Shown here: positions 5,655 to 11,351 of the stretch, piece after piece
Layout of the letters: the number at the start of each line of letters is the position of its first letter
How positions within the stretch are numbered: the first letter of the stretch is position 1
Assembly: GCA_045577925.1 (NCBI GenBank)
Contig: JAZNJH010000003.1
Location: 1-11,351 of the forward strand
Reading direction: 5' to 3'
Source of the DNA: UBA4717 sp045577925
GTDB lineage: Bacteria; Bacillota; Clostridia; Oscillospirales; CAG-272
DNA length: 11,351 nucleotides
The notes under the pieces: generated by a model
Database searches by the model: none
Seen by the model: the letters and a program-made list of their open reading frames with translations, nothing else
Told to the model about the DNA's origin: nothing
Program-made: the position numbers and the translations under genes

Positions 5655-6854
5655 ATGTCTGATAAAGAAAGAAGAGTGGGTACGGTATCAAGAGGTATCC
5701 GCTGCCCTATCATAAGAGAAGGAGACGATCTTGCCGCGATCGTTACCGACAGCGTGCTCGAAGCGGCAGAAGCCGAGAGCTTTGAGCTTCGCGACCGCGA
5801 CGTTATCTCGATAACCGAGTCTATCGTTGCACGCGCGCAGGGTAACTACGCATCTGTTGACGATATCGCTGCAGACGTTAAGGCAAAGCTTGGCGGCGGC
5901 ACGGTAGGCGTCATTTTCCCCATACTTTCCCGTAACCGTTTTGCAATCTGCCTTCGCGGTATAGCAAAGGGAGCAAAGAAGATAGTGCTTATGCTAAGCT
6001 ATCCTTCCGACGAGGTTGGAAACGAGCTTGTAAGCCTTGATAAAATCGACGCAGCGGGAATCAATCCCTACTCCGACGTTCTTTCACTTGAAGATTACAG
6101 ACGTCACTTCGGCGTAAACAAGCACGAGTTCACAGGCGTGGACTACGTTGAATATTACGGCGACCTTATCCGCGAAGCAGGTGCTGAAGTTGAAATAATC
6201 TTCGCAAATCAGGCAAAGGCAATACTTGATTATGCCGACTGCATAATTAACTGCGATATCCATACACGCGCACGTACAAAGAGAATACTCAAGGCGGCAG
6301 GTGCTAAGATAGTTTGCGGACTTGATGAAATACTCACAGCCCCCGTAAACGGAAGCGGATGCAACGAAAAGTACGGACTTCTCGGCTCTAACAAGTCAAC
6401 GGAAGACAAGATCAAGCTCTTCCCCAGAGAGTGCAAGGACTTGGTCCTCGATATTCAGACGCGTGTACTTAAAGCGACAGGTAAGCACGTAGAAGTAATG
6501 GTATACGGCGACGGTGCATTCAAAGATCCCCAGGGTAAGATATGGGAGCTTGCAGACCCGGTAGTTTCTCCTGCATTCACAGACGGTCTTATCGGTACAC
6601 CCAACGAGCTTAAGCTCAAGTACCTCGCTGATAACGATTTCAAAGACCTTTCGGGCGACGCTCTTAAAGCGGCTATTTCCGAAAGTATCCGTACAAAGGA
6701 TAATAACCTCGTAGGCAATATGGCATCCCAGGGTACAACACCCCGTCAGCTTACCGACCTTATCGGCTCACTCTGCGACCTTACAAGCGGCTCGGGCGAC
6801 AAGGGTACTCCCGTGGTATTGGTACAGGGCTATTTCGATAACTATACAAACTGA
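5655..6854 (+). CDS. Coenzyme F420-0:L-glutamate ligase-like protein (CofE/FbiB fold), substrate unknown
   Basis: The 399-residue protein begins with a region like CofE: IRCPIIREGDDLAAIV at 15-30, LRDRDVISITESIVARAQGNY at about 45-65 (CofE: 'DGDVVVVTxKIVSxAEG') and a glycine-rich turn at 79-82. True CofE adds glutamate to F420-0 using GTP, but gut clostridia of this type are not known to make F420, so the reaction here is probably different. It is much longer than CofE (about 250), with a C-terminal extension containing YGDGAFKDP and a glycine-rich end. GAGGG lies about 7 nt before the ATG at 5655. No membrane segments. It is followed after 33 nt by guaA on the same strand with no terminator between, so they are probably co-transcribed. 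Family placement is from motif memory. Confidence 0.75.
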   Translation: MSDKERRVGTVSRGIRCPIIREGDDLAAIVTDSVLEAAEAESFELRDRDVISITESIVARAQGNYASVDDIAADVKAKLGGGTVGVIFPILSRNRFAICLRGIAKGAKKIVLMLSYPSDEVGNELVSLDKIDAAGINPYSDVLSLEDYRRHFGVNKHEFTGVDYVEYYGDLIREAGAEVEIIFANQAKAILDYADCIINCDIHTRARTKRILKAAGAKIVCGLDEILTAPVNGSGCNEKYGLLGSNKSTEDKIKLFPRECKDLVLDIQTRVLKATGKHVEVMVYGDGAFKDPQGKIWELADPVVSPAFTDGLIGTPNELKLKYLADNDFKDLSGDALKAAISESIRTKDNNLVGNMASQGTTPRQLTDLIGSLCDLTSGSGDKGTPVVLVQGYFDNYTN

Positions 6855-6887
6855 TTTCGTTTTTCAAACTGAAAGGAGCGCTAATAT

Positions 6888-7868
6888 ATGCTCAGTAATA
6901 AAAGACCTGATAATATGGAAAGAATTACAACCAAGGCTCTTGCAGACGCTTTTATCGAAGAACAGGTAAAAGAAGTCCGCGACCAGGTAGGAGATAAAAA
7001 GGTACTGCTTGCTCTCTCGGGCGGTGTAGACTCCTCTGTTGTTGCCGCACTTCTTATAAAGGCGATCGGTAAGCAGCTTGTTTGCGTGCACGTAAATCAC
7101 GGACTTATGCGTAAGGGCGAAAGCGAGCAGGTTATAGAAGTATTCCGCAACCAGCTTGACGCTAACCTTATATATATAGATGCAACAGACCGCTTCCTTG
7201 ATAAGCTTGTAGACGTTGCAGAACCTGAAAAGAAGCGCAAGATAATCGGCGGCGAATTCATCGAAGTATTCAATGAAGAAGCACGCAAGCTTGAAAATAT
7301 CGATTTTCTTGCTCAGGGTACAATATACCCCGATATACTTGAAAGTGACGGCGTAAAGGCGCACCATAACGTAGGCGGACTTCCCGAGGATATGCACTTC
7401 GAGCTTGTAGAGCCCGTACGTCTTCTTTATAAGGACGAAGTAAGAGTGGTAGGAAAAGCTCTCGGACTTCCCGCGTCAATGGTAGACCGTCAGCCCTTCC
7501 CGGGTCCCGGACTCGGCGTACGTTGCCTCGGTGCTATCACACGCGACAGACTCCACGCGCTCAGAGAAGCAGACGCAATACTCCGTGACGAATTTGATAA
7601 GTGCGGACTTGCAAGTAAGGTATGGCAGTATTTTATCGCAGTACCGCACTTCAAGAGTGTTGGCGTAAGAGATAATAAGAGATACGAAGGCTGGCCGGCG
7701 ATCATCCGCGCAGTAAATACGACAGACGCCATGACGGCAACGATCGAAGAAATTCCGTACGACATACTCCATAAGATAACAGACCGCATTACACATGAAG
7801 TAGAGGGCATAAACAGAGTGCTCTTCGACCTCACACCTAAGCCTATCGGCACGATAGAGTGGGAATAA
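6888..7868 (+). CDS. guaA: GMP synthase, ATP pyrophosphatase subunit only (no glutamine amidotransferase domain)
   Basis: Converts XMP to GMP by adenylation and amination in the cytoplasm. The 326 residues correspond to the C-terminal two thirds of ordinary bacterial GuaA: PP-loop SGGVDS at 44-49, VHVNHGLMRKGE at 68-79, AQGTIYPDILES near 142-153, HHNVGGLPE, the RQPFPGPGLGVRCLGA block, and the conserved C terminus KPIGTIEWE. The roughly 190-residue N-terminal GATase domain is missing. The ORF begins with its own ATG and a good AAGGAG 9 nt upstream, and nothing resembling a GATase lies in the gap before it, so this is a stand-alone subunit as in archaea rather than a truncation. It must use free ammonia or a separate GATase encoded elsewhere. 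It ends at a strong terminator, next to an integrase. Confidence 0.92.
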   Translation: MLSNKRPDNMERITTKALADAFIEEQVKEVRDQVGDKKVLLALSGGVDSSVVAALLIKAIGKQLVCVHVNHGLMRKGESEQVIEVFRNQLDANLIYIDATDRFLDKLVDVAEPEKKRKIIGGEFIEVFNEEARKLENIDFLAQGTIYPDILESDGVKAHHNVGGLPEDMHFELVEPVRLLYKDEVRVVGKALGLPASMVDRQPFPGPGLGVRCLGAITRDRLHALREADAILRDEFDKCGLASKVWQYFIAVPHFKSVGVRDNKRYEGWPAIIRAVNTTDAMTATIEEIPYDILHKITDRITHEVEGINRVLFDLTPKPIGTIEWE

Positions 7869-7878
7869 TAACAAGAAA

Positions 7879-7920
7879 TCCCGAAAGCCTTTATTTACAA
7901 GGGTTTTCGGGACTTTTTAT
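7879..7920. terminator. Terminator after guaA, also facing the integrase gene
   Basis: An 11-bp stem with one G-T pair (7879-7889 with 7902-7912, TCCCGAAA... / ...TTTTCGGGA) is followed by CTTTTTATTTT on the plus strand, and by TTTCTTGTTATT on the minus strand. It probably ends both guaA and the converging integrase transcript. Confidence 0.85.
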
Positions 7921-7926
7921 TTTCTA

Positions 7927-7947
7927 ATCGTACTAATATCGTACTAA
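7927..7947. repeat. Tandem 10-bp direct repeats, probable integrase arm-type sites
   Basis: ATCGTACTAA occurs at 7927-7936 and again at 7938-7947, an 11-bp period, i.e. about one helical turn. They lie between the guaA terminator and the integrase stop. Integrases with an AP2-like N-terminal arm-binding domain bind such short spaced direct repeats at element ends, so this is probably part of the attachment region. Confidence 0.5.
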
Positions 7948-7951
7948 ATTT

Positions 7952-9013
7952 TTAATTTTGTATCAATTTTGACAATATTTCTGCTACTTCTCCGTGCTTA
8001 TTCGGGTATAGGTGAGAGTATGTGTTCAGAGTTGTTTCTATGTTTTCGTGTCCGAGCCGTTCAGAGATTAACAGAGGGGCAAAACCTAACTCAATGAGCA
8101 ATGAGGCGTGAGAGTGTCGTAAATCGTGTATGCGTATTCTTTTCACGCCCGAAGCGGTGCAACCTCTAATCATTTCTCTTGTTAAACTTTGCTTACTTGT
8201 TAGAAATAGCCTGTCCGTTGGTTTGTAGTCATAAATCATTGAACTATATTCTTTTACCATTTCCATTATTTCAGCAGGCAGAGTTATTGTCCGTTTACTT
8301 TTTGGGGTTTTAGGTGCTTGTATAATTTCCTCATATCCGAGCCGTGCGTAATTCTTTGTAATGCTCACGGTATTATTATCAAAATCAAAATCGTTCAGAG
8401 TGAGAGCCAATAACTCACCCTCACGCATACCGCTATAAAAGAAAAGGTGAAATACAACTTTTGAAAGCGGTTTATCTGATACGCATTTTATAAATGAGTC
8501 AAATTCTTCTTTTGTCCAAAACTGCATACTTTCCGCTTTTTTCTTTCCCATAGAGCCACAGGCAGAGGCAGGGTTTGACGGTAGTTTGTAGTATTTGACC
8601 GCAAAATTGAATATTGCTGATAACTGATTATGTACGGTTTTCAAGTATGTTGGAGCATAGCCGTTTTCGTGCGAAATCAATTCATTTTGCCATTTTCTCA
8701 CGGTAGATATATCAATATCACATATACGCATATCAGCGAAATAGGGTAATAACTTTGTTGATATAAGGTGTTCTTTGTTTGCTAATGTAGTAGGCTTCAA
8801 ATGCACCCTGCAATCTTCCATATAGTTTTTAACTAAATTTGCGAAAGTAATATCAACAGATGTTTTGCACTTGTTAAGGAAGTCCGCCTCAAAGGTTTGG
8901 GCTTCTTTTTTTGTTGCAAATCCCTCTTTTTTCTTTTGTTTGCGTTTGCCTGTCCAATCGGTATAGTAAAACTTTACATTCCAAGTACCACGCTCATTTT
9001 TATATGCTGACAT
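7952..9013 (-). CDS. Tyrosine recombinase / site-specific integrase of an integrative element
   Basis: Inserts and, with an excisionase, removes the element at its attachment site. Three parts are visible in 353 residues: an N-terminal AP2-like arm-binding domain (1-48, with W11 and the KRKQKKKEGFATKKEA stretch), a SAM-like core-binding domain (about 55-150), and the catalytic domain with R197 (SGMREGE), a lysine near 237-240, H296 and R299 (IHDLRH), H322 (RLGHE) and nucleophile Y332 (TYSH). All catalytic residues are present, so it should be active. The start ATG (9013) overlaps the repressor's stop as TAATG, indicating coupled translation. It points towards guaA, 84 nt from that gene's stop. 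Base composition is clearly lower in GC than the housekeeping genes. Confidence 0.95.
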   Translation of the reverse strand: MSAYKNERGTWNVKFYYTDWTGKRKQKKKEGFATKKEAQTFEADFLNKCKTSVDITFANLVKNYMEDCRVHLKPTTLANKEHLISTKLLPYFADMRICDIDISTVRKWQNELISHENGYAPTYLKTVHNQLSAIFNFAVKYYKLPSNPASACGSMGKKKAESMQFWTKEEFDSFIKCVSDKPLSKVVFHLFFYSGMREGELLALTLNDFDFDNNTVSITKNYARLGYEEIIQAPKTPKSKRTITLPAEIMEMVKEYSSMIYDYKPTDRLFLTSKQSLTREMIRGCTASGVKRIRIHDLRHSHASLLIELGFAPLLISERLGHENIETTLNTYSHLYPNKHGEVAEILSKLIQN

Positions 9014-9693
9014 TATTCTTCACCGTCCTTTAGTACATTTTTTATCCATTCGTCCGTTTCCCTCTTTATTTGCAGTAATTCGTCATTTCTCTGTTTTTCG
9101 TATTCAGTAACAGGCTGATATATTTCTTTTGCACGCTCATCAAAATATCGTTGTAAATATTGAGAAATTCTATAAGCAATAACCTCATAGTCCTGTACTT
9201 CTGTCAAGCGTAATTCTTCTATAATTTCAGTCATAAACGGTTCATCGGAAGCGGAAGCTAAATGCCCTCTAAAGTCTGCAGTCCTTTTAACATCACTACA
9301 ATACTCAACAATGGATAATAAGAAAGACTTTCCGATATCGTTTTCAAAAAATCTTGATAATTCCCTCTCTGTGTCTAACTCTTTAATTTCCTTGAATAAC
9401 AATACCGCTTTTTCTGACAATCCTGTATATTTGCAGACACCTTGTAATTTTTCGTCTGTTGTTGGGTTGGGGCTGTTACCTAACAAATAATCTGTTGATA
9501 CTCCATAATACCGTGCTATTTTAATGATGTTACTTGCAGGACATTCGGCTTTACCATTTATGTATTTTACAAGGGTTGGATAAGGAATACCCATTCCGTC
9601 CGCTTGTTTTGGTATTGAGTTTTGATAGTTTTCATCTTTTTTCTTTTCTATCAATGTTTCAAGCCTTTTGGACAATATTTCTTTTAATTCCAT
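9013..9693 (-). CDS. XRE-family transcriptional regulator, probable element repressor
   Basis: A 226-residue DNA-binding protein. A helix-turn-helix of the Cro/CI type spans about residues 26-72, ending in the familiar IIKIARYYGVSTDYLLG. The remainder is a charged helical region (about 95-226) with no visible S24 peptidase motif, so it is not a LexA/CI-type self-cleaving repressor; induction must be by another route, such as an anti-repressor or a metallopeptidase. GGAG lies 9 nt before the ATG. It is followed by the integrase gene with a one-base overlap and diverges from the element's rightward genes across a region full of palindromes, the usual place for a lysogeny-type switch. The target operators are inferred. 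Confidence 0.9.
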   Translation of the reverse strand: MELKEILSKRLETLIEKKKDENYQNSIPKQADGMGIPYPTLVKYINGKAECPASNIIKIARYYGVSTDYLLGNSPNPTTDEKLQGVCKYTGLSEKAVLLFKEIKELDTERELSRFFENDIGKSFLLSIVEYCSDVKRTADFRGHLASASDEPFMTEIIEELRLTEVQDYEVIAYRISQYLQRYFDERAKEIYQPVTEYEKQRNDELLQIKRETDEWIKNVLKDGEE

Positions 9694-9706
9694 TTCTCTA
9701 TACTCC

Positions 9707-9749
9707 TATCAAATGTGATAATAAAAGTTTGATAATATCTAATATTATC
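9707..9749. promoter_or_regulatory. Operator-like palindromes before the repressor gene
   Basis: Two inverted repeats lie upstream of the repressor start: TATCA-AATG-TGATA (9707-9720) and GATAATAT-CTA-ATATTATC (9731-9749, 8-bp perfect arms). GATA/TATC half-sites recur. They probably bind the XRE protein for autoregulation. I could not place a convincing -35/-10 pair for the repressor promoter. Confidence 0.5.
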
Positions 9750-9783
9750 TGATATTCTTATTTTCGTTTTTGCTTTTTCTTTA

Positions 9784-9792
9784 TGTTATAAT
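9784..9792 (+). promoter_or_regulatory. Extended -10 promoter for the rightward element genes
   Basis: TGTTATAAT is a perfect extended -10 on the plus strand, about 100 bp before the first rightward gene. No good -35 is present at 16-18 bp, which is tolerated by extended -10 promoters. Palindromes lie just downstream, where a bound repressor would block transcription. Confidence 0.5.
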
Positions 9793-9798
9793 CATATC

Positions 9799-9845
9799 AG
9801 ATAGAAAAGATATCAATCTATCTAATTAGATTATACACTAATTAG
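9799..9845. promoter_or_regulatory. Second operator cluster before the rightward genes
   Basis: AGATAG and CTATCT form spaced half-sites around GATATC (about 9799-9822). A perfect palindrome TCTAATTAGA lies at 9821-9830, and its core CTAATTAG recurs at 9838-9845, 16 bp from the first copy. These differ from the GATA-type boxes at 9707-9749, so a second regulator or a second affinity class may be involved. Confidence 0.45.
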
Positions 9846-9894
9846 GACAGTCTGTCAAGAGAAAACGAAAAAGAAATATAAAGGAGTTGATTTA

Positions 9895-10074
9895 TTGAGT
9901 AATAAACAGCAAAAATCCGTTGAAGAAATTGCAAGAGAGGAACGCCTTGCATATTTCAGAGAATGGAGAGCAAACAACAAAGACAAGGTTAAAAAGCATA
10001 ATGCGACCTATTGGGAAAAGAGAGCAAAACGCATTATAGCGGAAAGAGAGGCAAAGCAGAATGAAGCAAAATAA
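9895..10074 (+). CDS. 59-aa highly charged element protein, unknown function (TTG start)
   Basis: Starting at TTG 9895, with AAGGAG ending 8 nt upstream, the frame encodes 59 residues rich in K, R and E: MSNKQQKSVEEIAREERLAY, then FREWRANNKDKVKKHNATYW and a basic-acidic tail. The pattern 'FREWR..N.DKV..HNA.YWEKRA' is common in small phage and mobile-element proteins of Firmicutes, often annotated as hypothetical. It is probably helical throughout and nucleic-acid associated, but that is inference. No ATG exists in frame, so an ATG-only search misses it. It is the first rightward gene after the operator region and overlaps the next gene by 14 nt, which supports translation as one unit. Confidence 0.7.
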   Translation: MSNKQQKSVEEIAREERLAYFREWRANNKDKVKKHNATYWEKRAKRIIAEREAKQNEAK

Positions 10075-10366
10075 ACCTCTTATTTTAACCGATTATTTGT
10101 CTGTCGGAGAGGAAAACGCAATCACAGCGAAAGACCTTGCTAAATATTTAGGTTGGAATGAGCGAGATATAACGATAACTGTAAATGCACTACGCAAACA
10201 AGGGACACTTATTTGTAGTAATACGCAAAGCGGTTTTTGGTTGCCTGCTGATGACCGAGATATTGAGCAATTCGTCCGACAAATGCAAGGCAGAATAAAA
10301 GATATGCAAAGGGCTATGAAGCCTGCTATTGAATATCTAAAAAATGGCGGTGGTGATAATTGCTAA
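10061..10366 (+). CDS. Small winged-helix DNA-binding protein of the element
   Basis: The 101-residue product contains a helix-turn-helix at about 21-48 (ITAKDLAKYLGWNERDITITVNALRKQG, quoted in parts: ITAKDLAKYLGW and RDITITVNALRKQG) and a wing-like strand pair at 49-62 (TLICSNTQSGFWLP), followed by a helical tail (65-94). This is the layout of small winged-helix proteins that sit beside primase genes in clostridial phages and conjugative elements. A role in replication initiation or gene control is likely but not shown. GAGAGG lies about 10 nt before the ATG. It overlaps the preceding gene by 14 nt and the primase gene by 7 nt, so the three are translationally linked. Confidence 0.8.
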   Translation: MKQNKPLILTDYLSVGEENAITAKDLAKYLGWNERDITITVNALRKQGTLICSNTQSGFWLPADDRDIEQFVRQMQGRIKDMQRAMKPAIEYLKNGGGDNC

Positions 10367-11351
10367 TACACATTGACACAAAGGGCTACACGGAAAAGCC
10401 AAAAGAACATATTTCAATTATAAAGCCACGCTTACAGGGTGCAAATACAATCAAAGACATAGACCTTGAAACGCTTATAAAATACATTCAGAGAGGGTAC
10501 AGTATTAGCCCTGCTGTAATGGACGGTAAAGGGTGCAAGGCTGAAAATTGGAAAGAACAACGGCTTTTTATGGTTGATATTGATAATGACAAATCGGACA
10601 AGCCTCTTTTATCCGTTAGCAATGCACTTGAAATCTGTAACAGATACAATTTACCGCCTGCATTTTATTATTATAGTTTTTCACATTCGGAGCAAAAGGA
10701 AAAATACAGACTTTGTTTTGTAATGAATGAAACTGTAATAAATCAAGCGTTGAGGGCAGTAATTGCACAAACACTTGTAAAACTCTTTCCGCAGAGTGAT
10801 ACTTCCTGTACTAATGCAGACCGCATATTTTACGGCACAAATAAAGATGTAGTTATATGCGATTTATCCGCTACAATCGACATTGAAAATGTTTTGAAAC
10901 TGCAAGAGCCACAGCAACAGAAACAAGTCAAAACAGGCAATGAAGAACTTGACCGATTAAAAGAAGATTTTGACTTTTTCAGATACTTACAGGAGCGGAA
11001 CGGCAAAACGGTTTTTAATAACTCAAAATGTGCAATGTTTGAGCGGTGCGAAATATGCGGACACAAAAAAGACCTTGTTTATTATCACGAAACAAAGACT
11101 TTTAACTGTTTCGGTGCGAGTGGTAATGTTGGCGGTAGTGTTATTGACTACATAATAGCAGTTGAAAAGACGGACTTAAAAGGGGCAATAGACCGCCTTT
11201 ATGAGTTGTCAGGCATAACAAGACCAAGCAAGAGAGAATACGCCATAAAAGCCAAAATAAAGGCTAATGAGGGCATAGTATCAAAACTCATAGAGTTAGA
11301 CGCTTACCGCAAATATTCCCTTGATGATAAAGGTTTTGGAGCATTATTTGC
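10360..11351 (+). CDS. Archaeo-eukaryotic-type primase with zinc finger, mobile-element replication protein (3' end cut by window)
   Basis: Starting at TTG 10360, just after TGA-TAA in the same frame, 330 codons run to the window edge without a stop. The N-terminal part resembles a PrimPol/AEP primase: metal-binding D73 and D75 (LFMVDIDND), the FSHS block at 107-110 with R117 nearby, and D154-R155 in NADRIFYG. A CHC2-like zinc finger follows: C230 and C233 (CEIC), H243 and C250 in FNCFGASGNVGGSVIDY, where the DnaG pattern CFGC has lost its second cysteine (A253). It should make primers for the element's replication. GGTGGTGAT precedes the TTG. A helicase part may follow beyond the window. The first ATG codons occur 53 codons in, too late to include the complete domain. 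Confidence 0.82.
   Translation, partial: MLIHIDTKGYTEKPKEHISIIKPRLQGANTIKDIDLETLIKYIQRGYSISPAVMDGKGCKAENWKEQRLFMVDIDNDKSDKPLLSVSNALEICNRYNLPPAFYYYSFSHSEQKEKYRLCFVMNETVINQALRAVIAQTLVKLFPQSDTSCTNADRIFYGTNKDVVICDLSATIDIENVLKLQEPQQQKQVKTGNEELDRLKEDFDFFRYLQERNGKTVFNNSKCAMFERCEICGHKKDLVYYHETKTFNCFGASGNVGGSVIDYIIAVEKTDLKGAIDRLYELSGITRPSKREYAIKAKIKANEGIVSKLIELDAYRKYSLDDKGFGALF

Noticed and set aside
6855..6887. Possible frameshifted or decayed GATase domain before guaA
   Set aside because: The gap is only 33 nt, the upstream ORF is an intact unrelated protein, and guaA has its own ribosome site.
6864..7397. A 177-aa open frame on the minus strand inside guaA, and a 132-aa one at 7476-7874
   Set aside because: Both are antisense to an unmistakable GMP synthase frame, lack ribosome sites and show low-complexity composition from reversed codons.
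7879..7947. CRISPR-like repeat from the hairpin and tandem boxes
   Set aside because: Only two 10-bp copies with no spacers; better explained as a terminator and arm-type sites.

Overview
The window looks like chromosomal DNA of an anaerobic Firmicute of class Clostridia, probably a gut member of the Oscillospirales/Ruminococcaceae type. This rests on strong AGGAG-type ribosome binding sites, sigma-A promoters with extended -10 boxes, a class A RNase P RNA, an M18 aminopeptidase of clostridial type and GTG/TTG starts in places. The lineage is an inference. An invading element with visibly lower GC occupies the right third.

Layout. (1) 1-128: the first 18 codons of an IS3-type transposase OrfA running off the left edge, preceded by a perfect 14-bp-arm hairpin. 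(2) 169-2941, minus strand: an apparent operon coaE (dephospho-CoA kinase), membrane-anchored lytic transglycosylase, M18 aminopeptidase, driven from a promoter at 2913-2941. (3) 2955-3276: a small two-helix membrane protein with its own promoter. (4) 3281-3718, minus strand: rnpB, with an unusually long terminal helix reaching from the predicted transcription start to the terminator. (5) 3822-4022: a small conserved-looking soluble protein, convergent with a two-gene ABC transporter (ATPase and permease, 4066-5409, minus strand) and separated from it by a shared hairpin terminator. (6) 5585-7920, plus strand: a promoter, an F420-0:glutamate ligase-like protein, and a GMP synthase consisting only of the ATP pyrophosphatase part, without the glutamine amidotransferase domain, then a terminator. 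(7) 7921-11351: the start of an integrative element next to the 3' end of guaA. It has tandem 10-bp repeats that may be integrase arm sites, a tyrosine recombinase, an XRE repressor, a palindrome-rich divergent control region, and a rightward chain of overlapping genes: a 59-aa charged protein (TTG start), a 101-aa winged-helix protein and an archaeo-eukaryotic-type primase with a zinc finger (TTG start, cut by the window end).

How it works together. The left two thirds are housekeeping: CoA and GMP synthesis, tRNA maturation, peptide and wall turnover, uptake. The right third has the usual control architecture of an integrative and conjugative element or prophage. The repressor and integrase are transcribed leftward as a pair (TAATG overlap), and early replication genes are transcribed rightward from the opposite side of the operator region. 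The most interesting points are the amidotransferase-less GuaA paired with a CofE-like ligase of unknown substrate, the long RNase P P1 helix, and the element at the guaA 3' end with its primase module.
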